DNA from: an uncultured Clostridia bacterium
GTDB taxonomy: Bacteria; Bacillota; Clostridia; Christensenellales; UBA1242
Reading direction: 5' to 3'
Assembly (NCBI GenBank): GCA_934748015.1
Contig: CAKVHF010000001.1
Coordinates: 1 to 64,000, forward strand
DNA length: 64,000 bases
This document shows positions 16,905-26,613 of this stretch, piece after piece (within the stretch, counting starts at the first letter, position 1; each line of letters begins with the position of its first letter). The notes under the pieces were generated by a model. It ran no database searches, had not been told where the DNA came from, and was given only the letters and a program-made list of their open reading frames with translations. The translations under genes and the position numbers were made by a program.

Positions 16905-16927
16905 GATAATAATCTTGTCAAGAACAA

Positions 16928-17404
16928 TTAGTACTTGATGTCTAGTATCTTATATTGAATAGGCTCAGTTCCAGGAACATCTACTGTAACAACATCGCCA
17001 ACACTTTTGCCAAGCAATGCCTTGCCTGTTGGACTCTCATTACTGATTAGACCTTTTGCTGGATCAGATTCGAAACTGCCTATAATGTTAAAAGTCAATT
17101 CTTCGTCAAATTCTTTGTCATAAACTTTAACAGTAGCACCAACATGAATAGTGTCTTGATTAACTTTTGATTTGCTGATGATTTTTGCATTTCTAAGAGT
17201 ATTCTCAATCTGAACAATCTCTTGTTCTAGCAATGCTTCCTCTTCTCTAGCAGCATCATATTCACTGTTTTCACTAATATCACCAAAAGAACGAGCAACG
17301 CTAATCTTATCGGCCACAGCAACTCTTCCCTCGCTCTTAAGATACAACAATCTTGCTTCTAACTCCTTATAGCCTTCTTTTGTTAAATATACTTGTTCAG
17401 CCAT
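16928..17404 (-). CDS. greA: Transcription elongation factor GreA
   Basis: The 158-residue protein rescues backtracked RNA polymerase by stimulating transcript cleavage. The N-terminal coiled coil has the acidic tip in ARSFGDISENSEYDAAREEE (D and E residues that coordinate the active-site Mg). The C-terminal FKBP-like domain includes ISNESPTGKALLGKSVGDVV. The start at 17404 follows GGAGGC; the frame extends to 17479 without support. It has its own promoter at 17478-17506 and terminator at 16866. Confidence 0.97.
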   Translation of the reverse strand: MAEQVYLTKEGYKELEARLLYLKSEGRVAVADKISVARSFGDISENSEYDAAREEEALLEQEIVQIENTLRNAKIISKSKVNQDTIHVGATVKVYDKEFDEELTFNIIGSFESDPAKGLISNESPTGKALLGKSVGDVVTVDVPGTEPIQYKILDIKY

Positions 17405-17477
17405 TATTAAAGCCTCCTTCGAAAAAATATTGAGAACCTTATCGGGCTCCCTTTTTTGTTCTTTCAAAACATGACAC

Positions 17478-17506
17478 ATTATATATTATTTATGATTATT
17501 TGTCAA
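17478..17506 (-). promoter_or_regulatory. Promoter of greA
   Basis: On the minus strand TTGACA (17506-17501), 17-bp spacer, TATAAT (17483-17478). Confidence 0.75.
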
Positions 17507-17817
17507 TAAAAATTCACAGTTTGTATGTTACTATTATAAAATTTTATTAAATTCATTTTCGTAAGGAAATTGCACAATGAAAGCAAAAATTAAATTATAT
17601 TATAATTTATAATGAACAATTTTTTTAATTTACTATTTTCTGTAATATTGCGCAAGATGTTTTGGGAAGATCCAAATATTATAGTATAATGGTGTTAGTG
17701 ATATACAAACTGGTTGTGAACAATGCATATAGTTTATTGTATATGCCAATAGATAATATGTAACATATTTAATAAAGTATGCAACAGTTTATAAAAGATT
17801 GCACTATAGGGGTGAAA
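17507..17817. other. Intergenic region between greA and the hydrogenase operon
   Basis: A TATAAT at 17695-17700 probably serves the hydrogenase operon and leaves a 5' UTR of about 110 bases. The UTR holds the hairpin GCATATA / TATATGC (17725-17746) and one TTGTGAA (17714-17720), the half-site of a Rex operator whose other half is absent. Confidence 0.4.
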
Positions 17818-18258
17818 ATGAAAGAAAAAGAAAATTATTATAAAGAATATGCAGGCTTAACTATTGTGGAAGCGTTGCAACTACAAATGAATAAATTTGG
17901 ATATTTGTCAAAAGATAGTATTTCTAATATAGCTAAGGTGCTTTGTGTGAGCGAGAGTGAAGTGTATGGTGTTGCAACCTTCTATTCACAGTTTTCATTT
18001 ATCCCTAAGGCAAAATATAACATATGTGTATGCACTGGTACAACATGCTTTGTGTTGGGGGCTGATAAGATATTAAATGAGATAATTAATATAACTGGCA
18101 CCGAAGTTAATGGTATAAGCAATGATGGCAAGTGGCATATTTCTACTGCAAGATGTTTGGGTTGTTGTGGTATGGCTCCCGTTATAACAATCAATGGAAA
18201 AGTGTATGGCAATCTTACAGTTGCAGATATTGAAGGAATTCTGGAAACTTGTAAGTAG
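17818..18258 (+). CDS. hydC: NADH-dependent [FeFe] hydrogenase subunit, NuoE-like
   Basis: The 146-residue subunit carries one [2Fe-2S] cluster in a thioredoxin-like domain. The four Cys are in CTGTTC and CLGCC. An N-terminal helical part (LTIVEALQLQMNKFGYLSKDSISNIAKVL) precedes it, as in NuoE and HndA. It passes electrons between the NuoF-like subunit and the hydrogenase. The start at 17818 is set by AGGGGTGA; the frame is open from 17779. First gene of a three-gene operon, with 9 bases to the next. Confidence 0.93.
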   Translation: MKEKENYYKEYAGLTIVEALQLQMNKFGYLSKDSISNIAKVLCVSESEVYGVATFYSQFSFIPKAKYNICVCTGTTCFVLGADKILNEIINITGTEVNGISNDGKWHISTARCLGCCGMAPVITINGKVYGNLTVADIEGILETCK

Positions 18259-18267
18259 GGGTGGATA

Positions 18268-20136
18268 ATGGATATAAAAGAGTTAAAACAAATCAAGAAA
18301 GATAGATTGAATATTATTAATTTCCGAAAAAATCTTGATCCAAAGGCTGTCGATGGGTGCAAATATGAAGTCATGATATGCGGTTCTACTGGTTGTAGAG
18401 CAGGCGGAAGTGTCTCGTTGTATGACAAGTTTAGCCAAGTATTGAAAGATAGAGGTATAACCAATGTTAAGATTAATCATGCTGGCTGTTTTGGATTATG
18501 TGCGATGGGGCCTATTGTTATTGTGTATCCTGAGGCAACTTTCTATGTTAAAGTTCAGGAAAGCGATGTTGAGAAGATAGTGAATGAACATTTAGTAAAT
18601 GATAAAGCAGTTGAGAGTCTAATGTACAAAGATGATGAAGGTAAGTTTTGTCATCACAAGAGCGAAATTGCATTCTATAAACAGCAACACTTTATTGCAA
18701 GAATGAACAGTGAGTATATCAATCCAGATAGCATAGAGGACTATATTGCTCTTGACGGATATTTTGCATTATACAAGGCTTTGCACGATATGACTCCTGT
18801 CGAGGTTATAGATATTGTCAAAAGATCTGGCTTGCGAGGTAGAGGCGGAGCTGGATTTCCAACTGGGAGGAAATGGGAGTTAACCAGAGCAAGTGCTGGA
18901 AATGAAAAATATGTAATGTGCAATGCGGATGAGGGAGATCCGGGTGCATTTATGGATAGAAGTATTATTGAGGCTAATCCGCATGCCATTGTAGAAGCTA
19001 TGACAATTGCTGGCTATGCAATAGGCGCTAACACGGGTATTGTATATATTCGTGCAGAATATCCACTAGCATGTGAAAGAATCAAAAAGGCTATTGATGA
19101 TGCTAAGTCGAAGGGGTTGCTTGGAAATAATATTTTTGGAAGTGGTTTTAGTTTTGATATCAAAATCAAACTAGGTGCAGGAGCATTTGTATGTGGAGAG
19201 GAGACTGCATTAATACGTTCGTGTGAGGGTTATCGAGGTGAATCGTGTAGCAAGCCTCCATATCCAGCGGTTAGTGGATATCTTGGCAAACCAACCAATA
19301 TCAACAATGTTGAGACATATGCCAATATACCACACATTATTTTGTATGGAGCTGAATGGTATGCAAGTATAGGTACAGCTGGTAGCAAAGGGACTAAAGT
19401 ATTTGCATTGTCAGGTAAAGTAAAGCATACTGGGCTAATAGAATTGGCAATGGGAACTACCATCAGGGAAATAATATTTAATATAGGTGGCGGTATTCCG
19501 AATGGCAAAAAATTTAAAGCGGTGCAAATGGGTGGACCAAGCGGTGGATGTATTACGGCAAAAGACATTGACACCCCTATAGATTACGAGACATTAAAAG
19601 CTCTAGGCTCAATGATGGGCTCTGGTGGGATGATTGTTATGGACGAAGATACATGTATGGTGGATATAGCCAAGTATTTCCTAGAGTTTTCTGTGGATGA
19701 ATCTTGTGGAAAATGTACCCCTTGCAGAATTGGAAACAGAAGGTTGTTGGAACTGTTGCAAAAAATATGTGATGGAAATGGTGTTATGGAGGATTTGGCA
19801 GAATTAGAAGACTTAGCAAAGTATGTTAAAGCAAATTCGCTGTGTGGTCTAGGTCAATGTTCACCCAATCCAGTTCTGTCTACATTAAGATATTTCAGAG
19901 AGGAATACATAGATCATATTGTTAATAAGAGATGTAGAGCGGGTGTGTGTAGAAATCTGACAAAATATAGTATTAACAAGTCTAAATGCATTGGATGTTC
20001 GGCTTGTAGTAGGAAATGCCCAGTTAACGCAATACATGGAGAATTAAGGTCTCCTTATGAAATAGACCAGAAAGCATGTGTTAAGTGCGGGACTTGTTAT
20101 GGAACATGTCGATTTGGTGCAATAGAGAGGTGCTAG
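18268..20136 (+). CDS. hydB: NADH-dependent [FeFe] hydrogenase subunit, NuoF-like flavoprotein
   Basis: The 622-residue subunit starts with a [2Fe-2S] thioredoxin-like domain (Cys in CGSTGCRAGG and HAGCFGLCAMGP), followed by the NuoF core. The core has the NADH site GRGGAGFPTGRKW, the FMN site CNADEGDPGAFMDR and GAGAFVCGEETALI, then the [4Fe-4S] motif SCGKCTPCRIG. The C-terminus adds a two-cluster ferredoxin (CIGCSACSRKCP, CVKCGTCYGTCR). This is the NADH and flavin subunit of multimeric, often electron-bifurcating, hydrogenases; bifurcation itself is inferred from the architecture. hydA follows after 3 bases. Confidence 0.95.
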   Translation: MDIKELKQIKKDRLNIINFRKNLDPKAVDGCKYEVMICGSTGCRAGGSVSLYDKFSQVLKDRGITNVKINHAGCFGLCAMGPIVIVYPEATFYVKVQESDVEKIVNEHLVNDKAVESLMYKDDEGKFCHHKSEIAFYKQQHFIARMNSEYINPDSIEDYIALDGYFALYKALHDMTPVEVIDIVKRSGLRGRGGAGFPTGRKWELTRASAGNEKYVMCNADEGDPGAFMDRSIIEANPHAIVEAMTIAGYAIGANTGIVYIRAEYPLACERIKKAIDDAKSKGLLGNNIFGSGFSFDIKIKLGAGAFVCGEETALIRSCEGYRGESCSKPPYPAVSGYLGKPTNINNVETYANIPHIILYGAEWYASIGTAGSKGTKVFALSGKVKHTGLIELAMGTTIREIIFNIGGGIPNGKKFKAVQMGGPSGGCITAKDIDTPIDYETLKALGSMMGSGGMIVMDEDTCMVDIAKYFLEFSVDESCGKCTPCRIGNRRLLELLQKICDGNGVMEDLAELEDLAKYVKANSLCGLGQCSPNPVLSTLRYFREEYIDHIVNKRCRAGVCRNLTKYSINKSKCIGCSACSRKCPVNAIHGELRSPYEIDQKACVKCGTCYGTCRFGAIERC

Positions 20137-20139
20137 ATT

Positions 20140-21813
20140 ATGATAATTACAATTAATGACAAACCAATTAAATGTGATGCAAACGAATTGCTGATAGAGG
20201 TTGCACGCCGAGAGAATATAGAAATTCCAACACTTTGTTATTTGAAAAATGTGTGCCACAACAATAATTGTAGGATATGCATGTGTGAGATCAATGGAAG
20301 ATTGCTTCCTGCATGCAATACTGTGGTTGCGGATGGTATGGTTGTATATACAGAATCAGACATGGTAAAACAATCAAGAATTAAAACATTACAGCTGATT
20401 TGGTCTGACCACGACAAAGATTGCGATCATTGCGACAAAAGTGGGAAATGTAAACTGCAAGAATTGTTTGATAAGTATAATGTTAAACCTTTTGATTATA
20501 ATTGTTGTCGCAACAAGTTTAAGATAGATGATAGTAGCCCAAGTATAATCAGAAATAATAACAAATGTATTTTGTGTGGTAGATGTATGCAAGTGTGCGG
20601 TAATACACAGTCTGTGCATGCATTGTGCAAGCAACAAAGAGGGTTTAACACATTTATGGGTACTCCATTTAACTTTCCTATGGAAGATAGCCCTTGTATT
20701 GGGTGTGGACAATGCACTCTAGTATGTCCAACCGGTGCATTGACCGAACATAGCGAGATTGAGGTAGTCAATGCCATGCTTGCTAATCAAGATATGTATG
20801 TAACATGTCAGATTGCACCATCTGTCCGAGTTGCCTTGGCAGAAGAATTTGGAGAACCAATAGGCACATTTGATGAAGGAAGAATGGTAACTGCATTGAA
20901 GATGCTTGGTTTCAAGAAAGTGTTTGATGTTAATATCGGTGCCGACTTCACTATATATGAAGAAGCCAAGGAATTGATAGAGCGTATTAAAACGGGTGAA
21001 AATTTACCACAGTTTACATCGTGTTGCCCGGGGTGGTTTTGGTTTTTGGAGCGAAATTATCCCGATATGATGGATAATCTATCTACATGCAAGAGCCCGA
21101 CAGAGATGTTGGGTGCATTGGTGAAAGATTATTATGGCAGGCAACTGGATATCTCTGCTAGAAATATCAAGGTAGTGGACATTATGCCATGTACTGCTAA
21201 GAAACATGAAAGAGAAAGAGCACAAGACATAGACAACACTTTGACAACTAGAGAAATAGCAAAGATGATAAAATCAGCGGGGATAGATTATGTCAATCTG
21301 GAACCATCATCATTTGATAGTCCTTTTAGCGAATACACATCAGGGGGTCTTATCTTTGGGGTGTCTGGCGGTGTAACAGAGTCTGCATTGAGATATACTG
21401 CAGAGATATTGTCTCCACATGACACTAAGGTTGACTTTGAAGAAGTAAGAAATTGCAAAGGCATCAAAGAGGTACAAGTTACTTGTGGAGATGTAGTGTT
21501 GAGTGTGTGTATAGTTTCTGGTTTAGCCAATGCTAGAAAAGTGATAGAAGATGTTAGAGCAGGCAAGAAGAAATATCACTTAATAGAAGTAATGGCATGT
21601 CCAGGAGGGTGCATCAATGGTGGGGGACAACCAATAGTCGATTATGCCAAGATAGATGTAGAAGAGGTGAGAAGATTAAGAACGAAATCTATTATGGAGT
21701 ACGACCATAAGGCAATCAACCGGGTTTGTTCTAAGAATATAACAATGAATAAAATATATGCTACATATTTGCAAGATAGGCATCTGGCACACAAATTATT
21801 TCATTGGAAGTAG
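20140..21813 (+). CDS. hydA: [FeFe] hydrogenase catalytic subunit
   Basis: The 557-residue enzyme reduces protons or oxidises H2. Order: N-terminal [2Fe-2S] domain (CYLKNVCHNNNCRIC), His-Cys [4Fe-4S] motif (HDKDCDHCDKSGKC), two [4Fe-4S] motifs (CILCGRCMQVC, CIGCGQCTLVC), then the H-cluster domain with L1 TSCCPGW (about 293), L2 MPCTAKKHE (about 348) and L3 EVMACPGGCINGGGQP (about 486). All cluster cysteines seem present. No maturases HydE, HydF or HydG are in the window. It is the third gene of the operon; GAGAGGTG precedes the ATG. Confidence 0.96.
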   Translation: MIITINDKPIKCDANELLIEVARRENIEIPTLCYLKNVCHNNNCRICMCEINGRLLPACNTVVADGMVVYTESDMVKQSRIKTLQLIWSDHDKDCDHCDKSGKCKLQELFDKYNVKPFDYNCCRNKFKIDDSSPSIIRNNNKCILCGRCMQVCGNTQSVHALCKQQRGFNTFMGTPFNFPMEDSPCIGCGQCTLVCPTGALTEHSEIEVVNAMLANQDMYVTCQIAPSVRVALAEEFGEPIGTFDEGRMVTALKMLGFKKVFDVNIGADFTIYEEAKELIERIKTGENLPQFTSCCPGWFWFLERNYPDMMDNLSTCKSPTEMLGALVKDYYGRQLDISARNIKVVDIMPCTAKKHERERAQDIDNTLTTREIAKMIKSAGIDYVNLEPSSFDSPFSEYTSGGLIFGVSGGVTESALRYTAEILSPHDTKVDFEEVRNCKGIKEVQVTCGDVVLSVCIVSGLANARKVIEDVRAGKKKYHLIEVMACPGGCINGGGQPIVDYAKIDVEEVRRLRTKSIMEYDHKAINRVCSKNITMNKIYATYLQDRHLAHKLFHWK

Positions 21814-21818
21814 CGGTA

Positions 21819-21890
21819 ATTAGGCAATCGCAAGATAATATACTAGTCCCAAAATAACTGCTATGTAAATAATTACAATGATTGCTTAAT
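21819..21890 (+). repeat. 11-bp palindrome before the first BspA-like gene
   Basis: ATTAGGCAATC (21819-21829) pairs with GATTGCTTAAT (21880-21890), 11 pairs with one G-U on the plus-strand RNA. A weaker inner hairpin ATACTAGT / ACTGCTAT lies between. It could be the hydCBA terminator, though there is no good T run, or a degenerate member of the cloverleaf family. It ends 48 bp before the start at 21939. Confidence 0.5.
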
Positions 21891-21938
21891 GTTTATATAT
21901 AACAAAAATATAATATAAATATATATAGGATGAATATT

Positions 21939-24647
21939 ATGGTAAAAAGAAAAAGAATAATAACTTTGCTAAGCGTAATCTGTATATTAGCCTTAGTTGT
22001 TATTGTATGTATTGTCGCAACAGTTAGTAAGCCCAAGGACAAAACCCCAAAGACATATAGTATCTGTTATCATGTAGGAGATGCAATCAATAAGACCTTG
22101 TTTAGTGCAAGCGAGGTAGACGAAAATTATGTTTTGGAAGAATTGGATAATTATCCTAAATGCAACAATACATATTTCTGTGGTTGGTATCTAGACGATA
22201 ACTATATGATCCCAGCACAGTTCCCTATAACTGTTACCGCCAATGTGGATTTGTATGCTAAATATTTGCAAGGCAATGTCAGTGCTAATAATATTGCATA
22301 TAACAGAACAGAAATGATATATTATGTGTTTGGCAGTATTGACAATGCCACAGATACTCTTGTGATCCCAGATGTGTATAACGATGGTGTGCATGGGGTT
22401 AAAGCGGTTGCTCATCTTGATCCTAGTTGTTCAATATCCAATAATCCCACAATAGCATCCCTGTATGTGGGCAATGAGATAGACGAAATCCCTAGCGGAT
22501 TTGCACAGAACAATATCAATTTAACCGATCTTGCGTTAGGGCAGAGTGTAATGACGATTGACGGAACAGCATTTGGCGGTTGTGCTAATCTAGCCAATAT
22601 CAACCTAGGCGATCCAACTCAATGGCAAATAGGTGATGATGACAATTCGTCTTCAGGTGGTTGGTACGAAGAATTAGGACTAAATACAACTACAATCACC
22701 ACATCCCTAGCAGTCACTTGGATCAGAAAAGCTGTGTATGTTATTGTATATAATATTGCGATCAATCCCAATGTAAGCACTCAATATATCGGAGAAACGC
22801 AATTAGATACATTCAATAGCAATACAGACAATTTTTATAATGCTGATACTTTGTGGAATGGTGTTGAACTACGCAAAAAAGTAGAAATAAGCAAAAAGCA
22901 AAATGAAAATATTAACCTAAATGAAAAAGTGCCAATGCCGTATGCCAGCAATGCATATTTCGATGGTTGGAAATATTTGCCTGATGGTGCAGAAGATATT
23001 GCAGAGAACTATATTGATGTCCCAGACACAATGACTATATCCAATTCTATGACCATATATGCCAGTTATCTTAAGGGCACAATTGCCAGTTCTGCTTATA
23101 AGTATCAGAATGGTCCTAAAAATTTTCATATAATTGTTTCTTCATCATCTGACTTAGTTGTTGATGCAAATAGTTTAATAATACCTGACTATTACAATAA
23201 CGGGAATAATTCTGCATTAGTAGAAGAATTTGATAATAATCATTCTTATAATAAAGATAATATTGATAATATAACTATTATCTATATTGGACATGAAATG
23301 AATTATATTGGTTATTACGCTTTTAGGCAACTTTCAAATGTTAAGAGTGTAAAATTGGGTTGCAAAATAAAAAGTCTTGCTCAAGCAGCTTTTGCAAATT
23401 GTAGTAGTTTACTAAGTGTAACGATTCCAAACAGTGTAAAGAATATAGGAAGTGATGTTTTTAGGCGTTGCGCTAGTTTAACAAGTATAACAATCCCAGA
23501 TAGTGTAACTAATATAGGCGATAGTGCTTTTTATGGTTGCAGTGCATTAACTAATGTGGTTCTTTCAAATAATTTAATGGAAATAGGAGTCGATGTATTT
23601 GATGATTGCACCTCATTGGTTTGCAACAATTATGATAATGCTAAGTATATAGGTAGTAATAACAATCAATATTTATTGTTATATGCTAGTATTGATAAGA
23701 ATATTACGTCTGTTAAGATTAATAATAGTGCTAAATTTATACATAGTTATGCACTGTCTGGTTGTACTAAATTAACTAGCATAACAATTCCAGATAATAT
23801 AATCGGTATTGGCAATAGGGCATTTGCTAATTGCAGTGGCTTAGGTAATATAGCAGTAAGCGAAAGGAATGTAATATATCGAAGTGAAGGAAATTGCATA
23901 ATAGAGAAAACTTCAAATACTATAGTATTAGGATGTAAAAATTCAGTTATTTCAGATAGTGTAAGAAGTATTGGTGAAGCTGCTTTTTGTGGTTGCAGTG
24001 GGTTAACTAGTTTAATAATTCCCAATAGTGTAACCAGTATTGGTGCTGCTACTTTCAGTGGTTGTAGTGGTCTAACAAACATAGTAATTCCAAATTCTGT
24101 AACAAGTACGGGCTCAAATTTATTTTATAATTGCAGTAATTTGGCTAATGTGACACTTTCAAATAATATGACGAGACTAAACTATCTTGATTTTTATGGC
24201 TGTAACAGCTTAACTAGTATATCAATTCCTGCAAGTGTGATTAGTATTGCAAATAATGCTTTTCAAGACTGCAACAGTTTAGCTAATATAACAGTAAGTA
24301 GCGAAAATACAGTATATCGCAGTGAAGGGAATTGTATAATAGAGAAAACTTCAAACTCATTATTATTAGGATGTAATAACTCCGTTATTCCAGAAGGTGT
24401 GGCAAGTATAGGAAGCTATGCTTTTCACGACTGTCGAAAGCTAACGAGTATAACAATTCCAAATAGCGTAACTAGTATTGGAGCTTCTGCATTTTATAAT
24501 TGTGGTGAGTTAACAAGTGTTACATTTGCTGATCCTGATGGATGGAAGGCGGGAAGTGTGGATATGACTGGCAAGTTAACCGATCCGGCAACTAATGCTA
24601 CATATCTGGTAAATACATATAGTAGGTCAAAATGGACTAGAAGTTAG
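21939..24647 (+). CDS. BspA-like leucine-rich-repeat surface protein
   Basis: From the preferred start at 21939 (AGGA 8 bases upstream) the protein is 902 residues. A basic N-terminus and one membrane segment (IITLLSVICILALVVIVCIVA) act as signal anchor. Two InlB-type repeats follow, with FCGWYLDDNY..LYAKYL and FDGWKYLPDG..IYASYL. Then come about a dozen BspA-type (LRR_5) repeats of the form CSGLTSLIIPNSVTSIGAATFSG. A block with RSEGNCIIEKTSN..LLGCNNSVI occurs twice. The C-terminus has no LPxTG motif but shares a closing SKWTRS region with the other two BspA-like genes. Probable adhesin or ligand-binding surface protein. Confidence 0.88.
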   Translation: MVKRKRIITLLSVICILALVVIVCIVATVSKPKDKTPKTYSICYHVGDAINKTLFSASEVDENYVLEELDNYPKCNNTYFCGWYLDDNYMIPAQFPITVTANVDLYAKYLQGNVSANNIAYNRTEMIYYVFGSIDNATDTLVIPDVYNDGVHGVKAVAHLDPSCSISNNPTIASLYVGNEIDEIPSGFAQNNINLTDLALGQSVMTIDGTAFGGCANLANINLGDPTQWQIGDDDNSSSGGWYEELGLNTTTITTSLAVTWIRKAVYVIVYNIAINPNVSTQYIGETQLDTFNSNTDNFYNADTLWNGVELRKKVEISKKQNENINLNEKVPMPYASNAYFDGWKYLPDGAEDIAENYIDVPDTMTISNSMTIYASYLKGTIASSAYKYQNGPKNFHIIVSSSSDLVVDANSLIIPDYYNNGNNSALVEEFDNNHSYNKDNIDNITIIYIGHEMNYIGYYAFRQLSNVKSVKLGCKIKSLAQAAFANCSSLLSVTIPNSVKNIGSDVFRRCASLTSITIPDSVTNIGDSAFYGCSALTNVVLSNNLMEIGVDVFDDCTSLVCNNYDNAKYIGSNNNQYLLLYASIDKNITSVKINNSAKFIHSYALSGCTKLTSITIPDNIIGIGNRAFANCSGLGNIAVSERNVIYRSEGNCIIEKTSNTIVLGCKNSVISDSVRSIGEAAFCGCSGLTSLIIPNSVTSIGAATFSGCSGLTNIVIPNSVTSTGSNLFYNCSNLANVTLSNNMTRLNYLDFYGCNSLTSISIPASVISIANNAFQDCNSLANITVSSENTVYRSEGNCIIEKTSNSLLLGCNNSVIPEGVASIGSYAFHDCRKLTSITIPNSVTSIGASAFYNCGELTSVTFADPDGWKAGSVDMTGKLTDPATNATYLVNTYSRSKWTRS

Positions 24648-24740
24648 TAGCAGTAAATTAACTTTTACTAGTTCATTATGATATAAATAAGCATTAGGAA
24701 CTAGTTGGAAATTAAAAAGTTATAGATAAAAAAATAAAAA

Positions 24741-24777
24741 CAAGCATTTACTTTATATTTAGTAAATGCTTGTTTTT
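24741..24777. terminator. Bidirectional terminator, BspA-like gene and tRNA-fMet
   Basis: Stem CAAGCATTTACT / AGTAAATGCTTG with T runs on both strands. Confidence 0.9.
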
Positions 24778-24785
24778 TGTAATAT

Positions 24786-24862
<77 letters not shown>

Positions 24863-24954
24863 ATATAATACTGATCCTTAACAATCAGTATAAATATTGT
24901 ACTATTAAATTATCTTTTAGTCAATACATTTGGCAAAAAAATATTAACAACTTA

Positions 24955-25236
24955 CTATTTTTTATCAAAACTGTATATAGTTTCGTCATCTTTAGACATA
25001 TTCAATACTTCGTGAGCATATTCGTCTAGATATTGTTCACGATCTTGATAGTAATTTCTCTGTTTGTTATAATCAGCAACTACTTCTTCCAATTGTGATA
25101 ATGTCTTAGACAATTCTGCCTCTTTCTGCCGCATATTGCCTAGTTTAACAAATTGAAAGGTAAGAGTTACTAACAGAACAAATGCAAAACAAGTTACTAT
25201 TATTACTATTAACTTTGCCTTTTTTTGTGTATCCAT
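24955..25236 (-). CDS. divIC: Septum formation initiator, DivIC/FtsB family
   Basis: The 93-residue bitopic protein has a short basic cytosolic end (MDTQKKAK), a membrane helix (LIVIIVTCFAFVLLVTLTFQFV) and a coiled coil (KEAELSKTLSQLEEVVADYNKQ), then a short conserved-like EQYLDEYAHEVLNMSKDDE end. DivIC links the division complex to septal peptidoglycan synthesis. It is the last gene of yabP-yabQ-divIC, the order known from Bacillus and Clostridium, and starts 6 bases after yabQ. Confidence 0.9.
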   Translation of the reverse strand: MDTQKKAKLIVIIVTCFAFVLLVTLTFQFVKLGNMRQKEAELSKTLSQLEEVVADYNKQRNYYQDREQYLDEYAHEVLNMSKDDETIYSFDKK

Positions 25237-25242
25237 TTTTTT

Positions 25243-25608
25243 CTACCTTCTAACAAATGTACCCAGTTTGGTTTTGGATAATTTGTTTATTCTAATAGCA
25301 ATAATAGTATATAACTTATAATATAATTTTGCAAATAATTTTCCCAATGTTTTTCTTTCGATAAATATTCCTAAAATATAGGCAAGGATGATAAACAATC
25401 TGTGTTCGCCCCAGTTTATTGCATTGACTAAGTATAGATAGGTTATGGTCGTAGCTACACAGGCTAGGCAGTCTAGAATGCCTTTGACAAAGGTATTGTT
25501 GTTGCACAATATGGACAATAGTTTCAATATGCCAATAACTATACCGATGCCTATGCCTATACCCAAGAATATTAATGCAAGAATAATTTGTGGATAGGTG
25601 TCTAGCAT
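25243..25608 (-). CDS. yabQ: Sporulation membrane protein YabQ
   Basis: The 121-residue membrane protein has three hydrophobic segments (IILALIFLGIGIGIGIVIGIL, ILDCLACVATTITYLYLV, LFIILAYILGIFI) and a basic C-terminus. Size, topology and position between yabP and divIC identify it as YabQ, which is needed for spore cortex formation in Bacillus. Its ATG directly abuts the yabP stop codon. Sequence similarity within this family is low, so context carries much of the call. Confidence 0.82.
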   Translation of the reverse strand: MLDTYPQIILALIFLGIGIGIGIVIGILKLLSILCNNNTFVKGILDCLACVATTITYLYLVNAINWGEHRLFIILAYILGIFIERKTLGKLFAKLYYKLYTIIAIRINKLSKTKLGTFVRR

Positions 25609-25884
25609 TTACTTAAATATCCTTTTTATAAGACCGCCATTATTGGAGGAAGAATATTTGATACAGTCGAAGTTGCCAGTGGCTTCTAGTTCGCCTGTTT
25701 CAACTATTAGTTTGGTTACATTGATGTCCGAACCGGTGATTGTCAACCTGTTATTGGATGTCTTTAGGATCAAAGTTTTGTCATTACAGCTGATAATGTC
25801 TGATATGCCTGTTAACTTTAGATTTCTTTGATTGTTAAGTATTATTGAACTAGTTGTGCTTTCCTTTTTTGTATTGTTTTCCAT
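25609..25884 (-). CDS. yabP: Sporulation protein YabP
   Basis: This 91-residue protein matches the YabP/YqfC family. The N-terminus is polar, followed by IILNNQRNLKLTGISDIISCNDKTLILKTSNNRLTITGSDINVTKLIVETGELEATG. YabP is made in the mother cell and required for spore cortex assembly. The ATG at 25884 follows AAGGAGA; a GTG two codons upstream is possible. First gene of the yabP-yabQ-divIC operon. Confidence 0.92.
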   Translation of the reverse strand: MENNTKKESTTSSIILNNQRNLKLTGISDIISCNDKTLILKTSNNRLTITGSDINVTKLIVETGELEATGNFDCIKYSSSNNGGLIKRIFK

Positions 25885-26019
25885 CCGCACTCTCCTTATA
25901 AACTTATTACAATAATTGAAAATTTAATTTTATTTGAATAGTCAATATGAATTTAATTTGCAATTATATATTATATTTCTAAATATGTATATGCTTGATT
26001 GGCTTAATTATATACATAC

Positions 26020-26027
26020 TTCGACAA
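26020..26027 (-). promoter_or_regulatory. Spo0A box candidate
   Basis: TTGTCGAA on the minus strand, a full match to the 0A-box consensus. It lies in the divergent region between yabP and the 26132 gene, about 105 bp upstream of the latter and 136 bp upstream of yabP. Confidence 0.5.
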
Positions 26028-26131
26028 AATTGCTGGGTATAGATAAATCGTTAAGCCGTCAATAATCTAAATAATATTGTATAAAAATTTGTTGAAATAT
26101 TTGTAAGTTAAAAAAAGTAAGGTGGTTAGAT

Positions 26132-26542
26132 ATGAAAAGAATGTTTATTATATTTGTGTTTCTACTATTGTGCCTAGTGTCGTTGAAAGTCACATCTGAC
26201 ATTAGGCTACTACATGTAGATGGTGTTGTGGGAGAGGTTAATTGTACATATATGCCTAGCGAAACACAATGTGGTAATTTCTATATTTCGAAAAATTTTG
26301 ATCCGCTGACATTTGGACAAAGCCTGGTTGTTAATGGTGATATTGATATCGATAAATTTGTGCAAGATAACGAATTACAGATTGTGACGACTGAGGTGAT
26401 TGATGGACACGAGGTGTATCTACTGTATAGCAGAGCATTGCCTTGCTACAGAGTTATCAATAATCAAGTATACAACATCCAATTAAGTACGGTTGGAGAA
26501 AAAACAAAAATAGGATATCCTGCAATTTTCGACAGTTTCTGA
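26132..26542 (+). CDS. Secreted or anchored protein of unknown function
   Basis: This 136-residue protein was not recognised. Residues 1-22 form a signal peptide or anchor (FIIFVFLLLCLVSLKV). The rest is a small beta-rich domain with three Cys, two flanking MPSETQCG and ALPCYRV. It precedes a SpoIIQ-like gene by 71 bp in the same direction, and clostridial spoIIQ genes often follow ywmB or spoIID, but no YwmB signature was visible. AAGGTGG precedes the ATG. Confidence 0.7.
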   Translation: MKRMFIIFVFLLLCLVSLKVTSDIRLLHVDGVVGEVNCTYMPSETQCGNFYISKNFDPLTFGQSLVVNGDIDIDKFVQDNELQIVTTEVIDGHEVYLLYSRALPCYRVINNQVYNIQLSTVGEKTKIGYPAIFDSF

Positions 26543-26613
26543 TGTTTAAAATATTGCAACTATGGACAATATTGTAGCATAACCCAAAAAAATATAAATG
26601 TGGAGGATATTAT

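Noticed and set aside
17714..17720. Rex operator for the hydrogenase operon
   Set aside because: Only one half-site TTGTGAA is present; the expected TTCACAA after six bases is absent.
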